Positions 24,378 to 36,176 of a stretch of DNA of 64,000 nt are shown here, in pieces (position 1 is the stretch's first letter; every line of letters begins with the position of its first letter). This stretch comes from Sarcomyxa edulis (Eukaryota; Basidiomycota; Agaricomycetes; Agaricales; Mycenaceae). The notes beneath the pieces were generated by a model. It had not been told where the DNA came from. It made no database searches and saw only the letters and a program-made list of their open reading frames with translations. The translations under genes were made by a program, and so were the position numbers. The DNA lies in contig QUOL01000018.1 of the NCBI GenBank assembly GCA_009761415.1, positions 310,001 to 374,000 of the forward strand. Direction: 5' to 3'.

Positions 24378-24812
24378 TCCATTGCATGAACTATACCTGA
24401 GCAAACGAGAGATGTGCCCGTTAAGAGCCGTCCGAGACGTTGCTCACGTCGTGCTCAACGGTTGTCGCGTCTTGGGTTCGATGAGCCAACGACGAGCAGC
24501 TCAATTCAAACTCGGAGAGTCAATCGGAGCCTGAATATCGGCATCCTCCGGTCAAACTCAAACCTTGTTTTACTGCCATCCTCATCTCTCTTTTTCACTA
24601 ACGCTCGACAAGTTGCCTTGAAAAATCCATTGACACCGACAGGTATGTTGTTTGTATGTATGCTTGCCGTTATGTTTCTCATTATTCGGTAGAGGTCAAT
24701 CGGGAGGCACTAGTTACATACACTTCACTTTTTTCACCATCTCTGTGAGTGGATTCTCTCAGAAAATCATTCTCGCATGGAAATCTCATCCTGATGTTAC
24801 AGGTAATTCAAA
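24378..24812. promoter_or_regulatory. divergent promoter and RPLP0 5' leader
   Basis: This region separates two outward genes. A pyrimidine-rich stretch, CATCTCTCTTTTTCAC near 24583-24598, resembles the start regions of ribosomal-protein transcripts. A 5' UTR intron runs from 24643 (GTATGT) to 24802 (TTACAG), ten bases before the P0 ATG. Confidence 0.65.
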
Positions 24813-26014
24813 ATGGGTGCCACTCGCGCTGACAAGGCTCTATACTTTGTAAAACTCAAGGAACTCCTTGCCAAATATCGTCAGTCGCATGCTATGCCTT
24901 GCAATTATCGAAACTAATGTTTTTGCAGCCTCCATCTTCTTGGTCAACGTCGACAATGTCGGTTCCAACCAGATGCATCAGATCCGTGTTGCCCTCCGTG
25001 GTAAAGGTGTCGTGTTGATGGGTAAAAACACCATGGTCCGCCGTGCTCTCCGTTCCATCCTCGCCGACCACCCCCAGTACGAGCGTCTCCTCCCCCACGT
25101 CAAGGGGAACGTTGGATTCGTTTTCACCGGTGATGATCTCAAGGATATTCGCGAGATCATTATTGCCAACAAGGTCGCTGCCCCTGCCCGTGCCGGTGCC
25201 TTCGCCCCCAAGGATGTTACTGTCCCTGCCGGAAACACCGGTATGGAGCCCGGTAAAACCTCCTTCTTCCAGGCTCTTGGTATCCCTACCAAGATTGCCC
25301 GTGGTACCATTGAAATCGTGTCCGATGTCAAGGTCGTCGTCGCTGGTACCCGTGTCGGAACTTCCGAGGCTACCCTCCTCAACATGTTGAACATCTCGCC
25401 GTTCACGTACGGTATGACCGTTGTCCAAATCTACGACCAAGGCAACGCATTCGCACCGTCCGTCCTCGACGTTGATGAGCAGGAGCTTATCGACCGTTTC
25501 CTCTCTGGAATCAAGACGATTGCTGCCATCTCGTTGGCCATCAAGTACCCCACCATCGTCTCGGTCACCCACTCGTTGGTCAACGCGTACAAGAACCTCA
25601 TTGCAGTTTCTCTCGCTACCGAGTACACTTTCGAAGGTGCCGAGAAGGTAAGTTTGATTTTGCGATGACGATGTTCTCTGAATGATTTACAAAAATTACA
25701 CACTGAAAATACTGAGCATCTTAAGGATGCATTGCTGCTACTTTCTAATATGATATCTTCGTTCTGTCCGTTGCCTTTTCTTGATGCTGACGCCGTTTTG
25801 CTACTCAGGTCAAGGAGTACCTCGCCAACCCCGAGGCCTTCGCCGTCGCTGCACCTGCCGCATCCGAAGCCGCACCCGCTGCTGAAGCTGCCAAGGCCGA
25901 GGAGAAGGAGGAGGAGAAGGAAGAGTCTGATGATGATATGGTAAGTGCTAGCTTGACATGTATTTCGATGTTTTCTGATATGTTCTCCTCCAGGGCTTCG
26001 GTCTGTTCGATTAG
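24813..26014 (+). CDS. RPLP0: 60S acidic ribosomal protein P0
   Basis: P0 is the base of the ribosomal stalk (uL10); it binds 28S rRNA and carries the P1/P2 dimers that recruit translation GTPases. Four coding exons are exact: 24813-24879, 24929-25647, 25809-25941 and 25994-26014. The start is [19 protein letters not shown]. The middle contains [11 protein letters not shown] and [11 protein letters not shown]. The C-terminal tail is alanine/glutamate-rich and ends ESDDDMGFGLFD, the conserved stalk peptide, which is split by the last intron. The predicted protein is about 312 residues, normal for the family. Codon choice is strongly biased to C-ending codons, as expected of a highly expressed gene. 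The intron at 25648-25808 (161 nt) is three times longer than its neighbours. Confidence 0.98.
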
Positions 26015-26614
26015 TCTAGCATTTTCGATAACCTGTATCCACACTATAATGCATCCTTCGATGATCTTCTTGACTTGTGATTATGCCAAGATTTGACGGA
26101 ACAAGTCGGGGTGCAAGCAATGTATTGAAGAATGCCAGACCTTTCTAGTCATGATCATATTGAGCAGTTTGCACCATCGATGAGAGGTGATTTCTCTTTC
26201 GAGACCGGAAATAGTTCGGTGATGAGAATGAGTCGGGTGGCACGCCGTCATAGTAGGGCGTAAAAAATGACGCTTCCTCCACTACAAATAATCGATTTTT
26301 TTTATGTTCTGACGATGAGCTCGAGACCTTGTACTTTCTTTATTCCACATCTTCCGTAGAGTCAGCGCAGAAGGCCCTATTTTATTGCCCCCAATTAGCC
26401 TAGCAGTTGCTTCAGGCGTTGCTTCAAGCATTGCTTCGCGCGGACGTTTTCGATTCCTCGAACCCTGGGACTCCTTCCAGTCGGAAGCTCAAGGAAACAC
26501 GTTCGTCGGTCGCCAGCGCACTTTTTACCATCGATTTCTCATCCGGGCTTTGGGTATTCGCTTTGCCCATCGAATTCGCTGATATAGATATCCTATAATC
26601 GTATATAACTCAAG
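26015..26614. promoter_or_regulatory. RPLP0 3' flank and TPS1 promoter/leader
   Basis: These are 600 bp between plus-strand genes. At 26407-26437 the heptamer TTGCTTC occurs three times with exact 12-bp spacing, about 180-210 bp upstream of the TPS1 ATG. An open frame at 26385-26582 overlapping this repeat could be an upstream ORF, but it is not clearly coding. Confidence 0.5.
26407..26437. repeat. three TTGCTTC heptamers at 12-bp period
   Basis: Copies lie at 26407-26413, 26419-26425 and 26431-26437, separated by AGGCG and AAGCA. They lie in the TPS1 upstream region. A regulatory role is possible but unproven. Confidence 0.9.
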
Positions 26615-28527
26615 ATGGCATCGACATACTTTGCCTCTTCTTCTTCCCCCGAAGTAGACCCCAGCATGCCCGACTACACTACTGAGGGTGGTCATCTCAT
26701 CGTCGTATCCAACCGCCTACCCATCACCATCACCAAAGATGCAAAGGGCGAGTATCACTTCAAAATGTCCTCCGGAGGCCTCGTATCCGCTCTCTCAGGT
26801 TTCAAAAAGTCACTCAACTTCACCTGGATCGGATGGCCTGGTTTCTTCATCCCTCCAAAAGACAGACCCATTGTGGACAAACGCTTAATGGAGGAATATT
26901 CCTGCCAAGCGGTCTACCTCGACGATGATGTAGCCGACCGCCACTATAACGGTTTCTCCAATTCCATCCTCTGGCCCCTCTTCCATTACCACCCCGGAGA
27001 GATGAACTTTGACGAGGAGAATTGGCTTGCATACCGTCAGGCAAATATGGCTTTTGCGGAGGTCGTTCGTCAACAAATCACGCCCGGCGCGATGGTCTGG
27101 GTTCAGGACTATCATCTCATGCTTTTGCCGATGTTATTGCGAGGGTTGATCGACGGTATTCATAGCGTGGGGGAGTTCACAAAGTCGGAGCTGGATAAAA
27201 TTATGGATGGTATAGAGGTTGGAGTTAGTACCCCTGCGCAAGAAGTCCCGAAGGGCATCTCTGGAATCAAGATCGGCTATTTCCTTCATACACCATTTCC
27301 TAGTAGCGAAATCTACAGGTACGTCACAGATCCCCTTCTCGGACGTTATTGTCATGCTAATGAGGTGTTAAAGGATCTTACCGGTGCGACGTGAGATTCT
27401 TCTCGGCGTACTTCACTGTGACTTGATTGGCTTCCACACCTACGACTACGCTCGACACTTTTTGTCATCATGTACTCGTATCCTGGGCTTGCCCACTATG
27501 CCGAACGGTGTCGAATTCGAAGGCCGGCTTGCCCACGTTGGTACCTTCCCCATAGGTATTGAACCAGGCTCTTTCATCGAGGTGCGCGCGAAATCTCTTG
27601 ATTTCCATTTCTTGAACTCACATATTGGCGTGTAGAACTTGAAGAAAGACTCTGTAAAGGCACGTATCACTCAGCTGGAACAACGATTCGGCGGTGTCAA
27701 GGTCATTGTTGGTGTCGACAGACTGGATTACATCAAAGGTGTCCCGCAGAAACTACACGCTCTCGAACTCTTCCTCACCCAACACCCAGAATGGATTGGC
27801 AAGGTATGACCTCTTTGTTTCTGCTTGAAACCATTTACTCATTATACAATGTAGGTCGTTCTAGTTCAACTTGCCGTTCCTTCACGTCAAGACGTCGAAG
27901 AATACCAAAACCTTCGATCAACAGTGAACGAGCTCGTAGGCCGCATCAACGGTCGATTCGGAACCGTCGAATTCATGCCTATCCACTTCATGCATAAGAG
28001 TCTCGCATTCGATGAATTATGTGCTCTTTACGCTGTCAGTGACGTCTGCCTGATTACCAGTACCAGAGACGGGATGAATCTGGTAAGTCCGAGTTTATCT
28101 CCATCCTGAACCTCGTTCTAACGTCCGTTCATTCATCTAGGTTTCATACGAATACATTGCTTGCCAACAAGCACGACAAGGAGTCATGATCTTATCTGAA
28201 TTCGCCGGCGCCGCTCAGAGTCTGAACGGATCTATCGTCGTCAACCCCTGGGACTCCCAACAAGTCGCTGACGCAATCCACGAAGCCGTCACCATGGATG
28301 CACCAACACGAGCGGAGAACCACCGCAAACTGTTCAAATACGTGAACAAATATAGTGCGGCGTTTTGGGGGAGTAGTTTCATCAAGGAGATGGATCGGAT
28401 TGATGTTGGTGAAGTAGATAAGGAGGGGCAGGCGGAGTTGAAGGTAAAAGGTGATGAGGGGGGTGATGGGACTGTCATAGTTGATGGGGCCGTTCCGAGT
28501 ACACCCACGGCTAATGCCCACGCATGA
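26615..28527 (+). CDS. TPS1: trehalose-6-phosphate synthase (GT20)
   Basis: This cytosolic enzyme makes trehalose-6-phosphate from UDP-glucose and glucose-6-phosphate, the first step of trehalose synthesis. Five exons are separated by introns near 27319-27380, 27583-27635, 27805-27854 and 28083-28140. Conserved blocks run in order: VVSNRLPIT, GWPGFFIPP, WPLFHYHPGEMNFDEENW, VWVQDYHLMLLP, GYFLHTPFPSSEIYR, IGFHTYDYARHFLS, GVDRLDYIKGVPQKL and STRDGMNLVSYEYIACQ. The GT20 catalytic region is intact and there is no C-terminal phosphatase domain, so it is a Tps1-type single-function synthase of about 530 residues. After residue 490 there is a non-conserved glycine- and valine-rich tail. Trehalose genes are typically stress-regulated; no clear stress element was identified here. 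Confidence 0.97.
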
Positions 28528-28856
28528 GGGCATGTTTATCGCCTCCCCTCTCCCTGCGCCGCGCGCGCTGTAGATTTGGTAACATCATTGGGTCAGTTTT
28601 GTTGGGGTTGTGTTTATGGTTTTCGTTTTCTGTTTCTGTTTCTTTGATTTTTTTTATAGGCTTCCCTACTACATATACATGCAATACGCCTCAGTAGATG
28701 AATTGTACGATACATTACTACCACGCTTCCGCACACGTACAAATATGAACCAGACGAGACGGTAGAAACACAGAATAAATCATGTCATTGTTGTAATAAG
28801 TAAAAAATAGGTTTCGAGATCGGCTGGTACATACCAAAGCAATTATATCAATACCG
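28528..28856. other. convergent 3' spacer
   Basis: These 329 bp lie between the TPS1 stop (+) and the stop of the NmrA-like gene (-). A T-rich run near 28620-28660 is compatible with 3' end formation. No gene was seen. Confidence 0.5.
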
Positions 28857-30279
28857 TCACTTGGATACCGCAACCTCCTTCAGAATAGCCTGAACCTCGG
28901 GGGTAAGACTCGCGATGAAGTCCTCGGTTGTCTTGACCGGGATCCAACCGATAGCGGCAGAACGGGCGTTCACTCCCTTACCGCGTGCGTTGCTCCCACC
29001 GACTTTAGCCTACAACAATAGATGTTGAACGAAAGGCTCGAAAGAACAGGTAAATTTTTACTCACATATACCGGGCCAAGGGGTCCGAAGTACTTCCCAA
29101 ACTCTTCATCAGTATAGGGCGTCGGATCCGAGTCCGACCCAGAAGACTTGACGATTCCAAATTTAAGAAAGATCGTCTGGACCTCCTTACTAACGTCGTA
29201 CATCTTGTATTCGCCGTTCTCCGGGAAGTAATATCCGTTATGACCATGTCCGACTGTATCAGCAATAGCAGCGTCGAAAAGCTTGATGTAGAAATCACCC
29301 ACTGGAGCGTAGACTCGTCGTTAGCACACAGACAGACATGTAACAGGATGGATACATGTTATGATGCTCACGTTCATCGATATGCGCGTGACGCCAGATG
29401 TTTTCGCCTTTGCCGATGATAGCGGCGCGGCCCCTGTCCAAGCTTGTTTTGATCATGGCAGGGATTAACATAGATTGGGTGTGCTGGATCCCCGAGTCGA
29501 CGAGGGCGCCTGAGGCTAGACCATATACGGTGGGAGGGAGTACTATGTAGGTACGGACATATCCTGGTCATTAAGAAAGTTCGGTCAGTGCGATCTTCCA
29601 AGTCTAGGATTTCCGAGACGGACAAACCTTCAGTATCAGCAGCTTCAATGGCTAAATCGACAGGTCTGTGAATTTGGTCGGGAGCAATGGACGCGATGCT
29701 TTCTGCGGTATCATCCCAGATCTTGTCAGATGCACGCAATCCGTACGCATCATCACCGATGACAGCAGCACCGGACTATACAGTGCATATTATAAGGATT
29801 AGAGTGGCAGGGAGGTATTTTCAAAGACTTACAGTGTGAATGAGAATGGGACGGATCCCACTAGCCTCGTATTTCGTCTTGAGGCCACTGAGGATGGCTT
29901 TCGCAGCGAGTAGATCATCGCAGTCAACCTGCAAGGTTTACTCAGAAGCCGATTTTGGAAGCCAAGTGGATTTATCGACTCACTGCGGTAAAGACGATGT
30001 CAGCTTTAGAAGACGCGTCCTCTAGTTTGTCGAGCTCGGCGTAAAACCCGATGATAGGTTCCACTCCAAACTTAGACTTCAATTGATCTGCTTTCTCTGG
30101 AGAACGCACAAGTGCAGTGATCTTGAAGGACTTGGCCTTAGGGTGGTTGAGGAGGCGTGAAAGGATGGTTCCGCCGATGTAACCTGCCGATGAGCAAGTC
30201 AGAAAATCTGCATGCATAGGATAGTCAATGAACAGTACTCACCTGTTGCACCTGTCAAGAAAATGGAGGTTTGAGACAT
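28857..30279 (-). CDS. NAD(P)-binding NmrA/epimerase-like protein
   Basis: This is a Rossmann-fold protein of about 340 residues from six or seven exons. The start at 30279 reads MSQTSIFLTGATG; an intron (30184-30242) then joins YIGGTILSRLLNH, completing the GxxGxxG dinucleotide loop. FKITALVRSPEKADQLKS follows, where the arginine typical of NADP-binding members appears. Later blocks are ADIVFTAVDCDDLLAAKAIL, ILIHTSGAAVIGDD and RTYIVLPPTVYG, containing the conserved TSGA and PPTVYG elements seen in extended or atypical short-chain dehydrogenases. The C-terminal third contains the substrate-side region NGYYFPENGEYKM. There is no full YxxxK active site, so it may be a regulatory or atypical reductase rather than a classic dehydrogenase. 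The substrate is unknown. Confidence 0.85.
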
Positions 30280-31770
30280 ACTAGTACTTGGATGTAAAAA
30301 TGCGAGTATCGATGATGCTCTCTCTAGCTTGTACGCGTACCATTTTATACGTTTTTGCTCTCGGATAGCTACCGGTGCATGCAGAGTGATGAGCAGGACA
30401 TACGTGCAATGTTGTCCCTATAGTTGAAAGCTGTTATAGAGCAAAATGGATATACCGACATGACGGGATTGCTGGCCGTCTGAAATACTGATTCAGCACT
30501 GCCAAAAGGGGCTCGCTGATTTCACCGGTTCTACGAAAATCAGTTCAGGAGAGCGCTGATGTCTCCCAGTACCCAATTCGACGTGATATTTATCTTTGAC
30601 CACGAGTGGAATCGCCAGACACGTACGCGAAGTTCGAACGAACGATTTCGGCCAAATCTCGGCATGAGTTTTTAGGGGAAATAAAGAAATAAGGTTCAAG
30701 TTTGCACGTGCCCATGTTTCTTCTTTCAGCCCTGTGGCTGGGCCCTGGCAGGTCTTTCACTTTTTTCTTGTACGCACTCTGATACACGCTCTGATACATA
30801 CTCCAGTGGGGAAATTGATGGACGACAGATACACGGTGATTACACTAAAGCTACTCACTCGAGAGTGGAACTGGAGCCGTCCTCTGAGGCAAAGCTTGTC
30901 CCTGTACAGAACATCGAGTACGGCTTGAGTACGGCCACGGATGAATCCTCTTGCAGTGCTCAAGACGTTGCATCTCGAGGCATTTTAAGGGTCGACAATC
31001 TGACATCAGCCATCACGCACGTAATCAATGATCCTTCGTATCTGCCGCTGTACCAGTGGCAGGGCCATTGTTCAAGTTCCTTCCAACATGACGTGCTCTT
31101 ATGCGCAAGCTACCGCTTCGATGGCTTTCGCAAGCTAGAAAAAAAGGTTCTACATTATATCCCATCCTCCGTTTTGAATCAGATGCAAAATCTCCAGATG
31201 TTTCAAGGAACTTGCCCTTCGCGTATTTCTCGCACGAAATCACTTCGCAGGACATAGTTTGTCGTCCGAATTCTTCAACATTTAATGTTGAATGCTACCA
31301 CTGATCCCGAGATGGCTCAGTCTTTGTCCTGAGGTCCAGGAGGTGGGCTTCGAATGATCAAAAGCGTTCCCAAGTTGTCCGCGAACAGAATTGTTTTTTG
31401 CGACTTGTCAGCGGGTCGTGTCCGCTAGTAGAGTTTGTTCAGTGTGGTCCGGATTCCCCACGTACTATAGCTAGTTGGTTTGAAGAGGGCGATGAGACCG
31501 ACTGGGATTCGTACTTGCACGGCTTCGTATTTCCTAATGACGATAATAATTTTATTACCGGTGATTTGCCGGTAGCGGTAGTTTGGATTGACAGGGGGTG
31601 CATAACAAAGGCAGCCAATGAGATGGCGTAGATTTGCCGGCGTGGGGTACTGTGATAACCCAATCACATGCTTGCCATACCCGTCCTTCAAATATTCCTC
31701 ATTTTTTGGCACATTCATCTCAACTCACCTTGAACTCACCTCGAACTTTCTCACCGAATTTATTCATATA
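30280..31770. other. intergenic spacer between divergent genes
   Basis: These 1.5 kb lie between the starts of the NmrA-like gene (-) and the cytochrome b5-dehydrogenase gene (+). A near-perfect palindrome, TTCAACATTTAATGTTGAA, lies at 31274-31292. The frame at 30865-31257 has an ATG but no recognisable features. No gene is supported. Confidence 0.5.
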
Positions 31771-34700
31771 ATGGCATCGAAGGAACTCAAACAGTTTACA
31801 AGGGAGGAAGTCGAGAAGGTTCGTCTCAACTTATCTTGACCCGCAACTCCAGTACTCACCTGTGTGTCTTCATCTAGCATAACGTTGACGGAAATCTAGT
31901 GCGTTCTCTAATTTCACTACCCCGCTTTTTGTCTCCGAAACGAAAAAAAAAAACACCGCTCAACCCCACATTCGTTGCGTTGACATAATAGTGGGTCATC
32001 ATTGATGCGAAGGTATACGACTTGAGTCGGTTCAAGAACCTCCATCCCGGTGGATCGTCAGTTCTTCTTGACCCGGAAATTGGCAAGTTCCATCTCATCC
32101 TACCACCTCAATATCATATATACCGCTCTGTCTTACATCGTATCGTATACTAATACTAATACGTGTACATCAGCGGGCCTCGACGCAACGGAAGCATTCT
32201 TCAGCCTCCACCGCTACGAAGTCCTCGAAAAACCACAATACCAACGACTTCAAATCGGAACCATACAAGGAGAAGAAAGCGTCATCCACGGACGTATCGT
32301 TGGAGAACTCAGTAAAGTCCCGTATGCCGAACCGACGTGGCTTTCGGATGGATATCATTCACCTTATTATTCTGAGGTCAGTGCCAGTGCCAGTGCTCTC
32401 CATCGGATCGCTGGGCGTGATACTCAAGCTTCTTCTGGAATCAATAGAATCATAGAAAGTTCCAGAGGGCTATACGAGAGTTCTTTGACGAGATCGTGTA
32501 CCCCGATGCTCAGGTATGTCTTGACATCATTCCCTCCCGTGATGCTGTAGTGCTCAAACTGGCTGGTCATCCAGGCTAGGGAGGAAGACGGAAAGCGCCC
32601 AGATCAGAGTGTTATAGACAAGATGGCGTGAGTCCCTTTCGCCTATCTCAGTCGCAGTGATATATGTTTGCTCAACCTCATTCTCATTCAAAGCGCCCTA
32701 AACATGCATGCAATGCGCATGGGCCCCGGGAAACACCTGAAGGTACTTTCCTTTCCCTTCCCTTGCGGCAATGCACTATCAATCCCAGGAGAGAGAGAGA
32801 CTGACTGACACACATGTCATCAAATCAAGGGCTTAACGCTCATGAACGGTCTCGTGAAACCAGAAGAGGTGGGTCAAGTCATTCGACGTTGACGTTACTG
32901 TTGTTTGTTTACTGACATCGGCCTGGTCTGGCAGTTCGATTACTTCCACGAGGTGATCATCATCATCTGGACGCGGATGCGGATTCTGGACGCGCACTGA
33001 TTATATCCTGCTAGCTTATCATTACTCAAGAATTTGCACGTTGCGGTGCTCGTGGGTACGGAGATGGTGCGTCGGTGTCGTTGGTACACTCACATTTGCT
33101 CGCCCTTGACATCCCTTCCCTCACCTCAGGTCTCCTAGGAGGCAAAGTCATCGGTCTACCCCCTGTCAGTCTCCCCCATCTCAACTCCGAAACGCCTACT
33201 AACATAACATCGATCGTACCAGGTCCTAAACTTCGGAAGTGAAGCCCTGAAGGTAACTCCCACCTCCCCCTCCCCCTCCCCCCAGCCTCCCGACGATGCA
33301 TACTAACCCGCCCCCAAATTCTGTTTGCCTAGGCCAAAGTAGTCCCCGAAGTCCTATCAGGCAAGAAATTCATCTGCCTAGCCATCTCAGAGGCACAAGC
33401 AGGCAGCGATGTGATGGGGTTACAGACTGAAGCTGTGAAGACGGAGGATGGGAAGTTTTGGATTGTTAATGTGTGTTTTCGACTTTGATTTTTACTTCTA
33501 TTTTTGTTCGTTCGTGGTGGAAGAAATTCTGATGTGTTTGGTTGTAGGGCTCGAAGAAGTGGATCACTAATGCGACGTTAGTCGATTCTCTGATTTTTGT
33601 TTTGAACTGATGAGTGCCAGTGGCTTGACTGAATTCGATTTGGGAATAGGTTCGCGGATTATTTTACGGTTGGATGTAAGACCGAGGTACGTATTATTTT
33701 ATCCTCCCACAAAGATACGCCATGGCGTCTCAACGATATCTGGGTATAGGACGGCTTCACCGTCATCCTCGTCGAACGCGGAGAAGGCGTAGAAACACGA
33801 CAAATTAAGACTTCGTAAGCTTTCCATCCCATCCACACCCACATCCACACCCACATCCACATCCACATCCACATCCCCATCCCCATCCACACCCACACCC
33901 ACACCCACACCCACCTCCCCTTTCCATCATCACGCCTAAAACTGAAAACTGAAAAAAAAAAACCCATTCCAATTCCAGATACTCAACCACCGCCGGTACA
34001 GCGTTCATCACATTCGATAACGTCAAAGTCCCCGTGGAGAACACGCTTGGGGAAGAAGGTGGTGGGATCTTCGTTATGCTCAGGTGCGTTGTTGCGGTGT
34101 TGCATCTCCCAACGTTCAAGTTGTGTTGCATTCTCCCAACCCTTCTGGGCTGGGGAGGTGTTTATTGTTTATTGTATTGACGACGGTGTCTTGGGTGTGA
34201 TACAGCAATTTCAACCACGAGCGATGGGTGATGTGTTGTGCTTCTGCACGTAGTCAACGGTCTATTATCGAAGAATGTCTCCTGTAAGTCCATCATCATC
34301 GTCTTTTCCTGTATTGAAGACAAGTTCGTTATTGACTACTACTTATCTATTGGCGATGTACGTAGATGGACAGCACAACGCAAAGCCTTCGGAAAACCGT
34401 TGAATTCCCTTGCGGTTATCCGCTCGAAGATGGCGGAGATGATGTCGAGGACTGAGAGTACGCAGGTATGTTTTTCTCGTTTTTGTTTTTGTGACGTGGT
34501 GGATCCATACGTCGAGTTAGAAACGCGATTGTTGATTCTTATTTTGTTTCAATGAATGAAATAGGCATGGCTTGAGAATATAACGTATCAGATGTGTAAC
34601 ATGGTAAGCAATCTGGCATGGAGTGTCTTGCATATCCATATTTTTGTCATATGCTGATTCGTGACTTTGACATTAGTCGTACAAACAACAAGCCGGTAAA

Positions 34701-35297
34701 CTAGCCGGGTAAGTCCTTCTTCAAGTTTCCTACGACTCACGTTCCGAGTCCATACATCAGTCTCACACACTCTCCCCAGACCTATCGCCCTATTGAAAGC
34801 CTACGCTACATCCACAGCACAAGAAACCGCTCGCGATGCTGTTCAGGTATATATATACGCATTTTCATTTTGGTGCCGTTCAACTTGAAATGATGTGCTA
34901 ACTGGCCGTCCTTGCAGGTCTTTGGTGGACGTGGGATCACTAAGACGGGTATGGGTCGGTTTATCGAGCATGTAAGTACCTTCAAACCGCGATCGTTTGA
35001 GAGGGATCTCGGAACTTATTAATACGTGTGTTTCTCTCTCTCTAGTATCATCGATGTATCCCTTTCGACGCTCGTGAGTCTCACATCTTGTTCATCCCCG
35101 ATGTCAAACACAAACTAACCTTGCTTCATCCCTTCTCAATCAAGTACTCGGTGGAGGTCAGTCTAAGTTATCTTTGCTTCTCAATGAAAATGAAGGTATA
35201 TTAATGTTTTGTTTTGTGATCTATAGCGGAAGATGTCTTGCGGGACCTTGGCGTTCGACAGGCTCTTAGGGCTATGCCTAAGGATGCGCGGTTGTAA
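31771..35297 (+). CDS. acyl-CoA dehydrogenase with N-terminal cytochrome b5 domain
   Basis: This is a fusion of about 560 residues cut by some twenty introns into short exons. The first, MASKELKQFTREEVEK, starts at 31771. The N-terminus is a cytochrome b5 domain: WVIIDAKVYDLSRFKNLHPGG, with HPGG and the later FFSLHRYE supplying the two haem-ligand histidines. The dehydrogenase part follows from about residue 120: EFARCGARGYGDG, ISEAQAGSDVMGLQT (flavin loop), WIVNGSKKWITNATFADYF, TVILVERGEGVETRQ and QVFGGRGITKTGMGRFIE. This fused architecture is known in fungi. The protein ends PKDARL; ARL fits the PTS1 consensus, so peroxisomal acyl-CoA oxidation or desaturation is inferred. Electron flow between haem and FAD is plausible but unproven. 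One intron, at about 33818-33978, carries a microsatellite. Confidence 0.9.
33836..33915. repeat. CCACAY-type microsatellite in an intron
   Basis: About thirteen imperfect hexamers of the CCACAC/CCACAT/CCCCAT type lie in the intron of the cytochrome b5-acyl-CoA dehydrogenase gene, which lengthens that intron to about 160 nt. Confidence 0.85.
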
Positions 35298-36176
35298 TCA
35301 CCACCGACTCAGACTTTCGATTGATATTGTCAGCTGCAATTACCATTACCATCACCCATATATCAGTAGTCCAACGGCCTACCTACCTATCGTTATTACG
35401 AATCGTCATCTCTTTTTTTTTGTATTCTCTCGTTTGGATTTTCCCCTTGCACTTAATACTATACCTGTGTTATAGTAATCACTTTACTTTGATGCTACAC
35501 TTTCGAGACTTGTGGCATGCAGGTCTTGGTACTGGCAATTTTGCCCGTCGGATTATTATCTGCACTGCGAGATAGTTACATGAAGAGTTTCACACCTACG
35601 ATAGATGGACGGTTTGGACTTAAGTATCAGCCTACAAACCGTTCGTGTTCGGGAATCCTCCGTTTCGTATGCCTTGTATTTCATCTACTTCTTGCTCTAG
35701 ATGTGCTATCCTAACGCAATGCCCAGCTTACGACAATCCGTACACCGTTCCGAGATGATCACAGGGCCACAGAGGACGAGTGGCATTGCAACCGTCCACA
35801 CGGTCGGAAAGGCATAAAAGCGTTCGTGTTCGTCGTGATACACCCGGGCATATTGCACGCCTGTCAAAGGCCCTTGATAATTGAAATAGATCCATTTGAG
35901 TCTTGAAGACAACTTCAAGATGAGATGAACGCAGGATGAACGTCGCCAACTTGAAACGACGCCGGGAAACATGACGTGACGCCTGTGTGATCACCCGGCA
36001 TGTATGTCACGGTCCTCTTGTCTTTGAACTTTCAACTTTCAACTTTCGACCCAGGTCCTAGATTCTCTCAGTTCCAGCCATTTTCAAGTGGATTCTGGCT
36101 CGCCTGCCTTTGCAAATTTGAGCGCTCGAGTACCTGCAAACTCTCGAAGAAGTTCCTGGACAATTGACCAGCTGGA
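35298..36176. other. intergenic spacer
   Basis: These are 880 bp between plus-strand genes, containing the dehydrogenase 3' flank and the promoter of the C3HC gene. Three adjacent copies of the 7-mer AACTTTC lie near 36028-36050. No gene was recognised. Confidence 0.5.

Noticed and set aside
24892..25572. 226-codon minus-strand frame
   Set aside because: It is antisense to RPLP0 and arises from the strong C-ending codon bias of that gene.
33699..34131. Minus-strand frames of Gly/Val/Met/Trp repeats
   Set aside because: They are translations of the intronic hexamer microsatellite.
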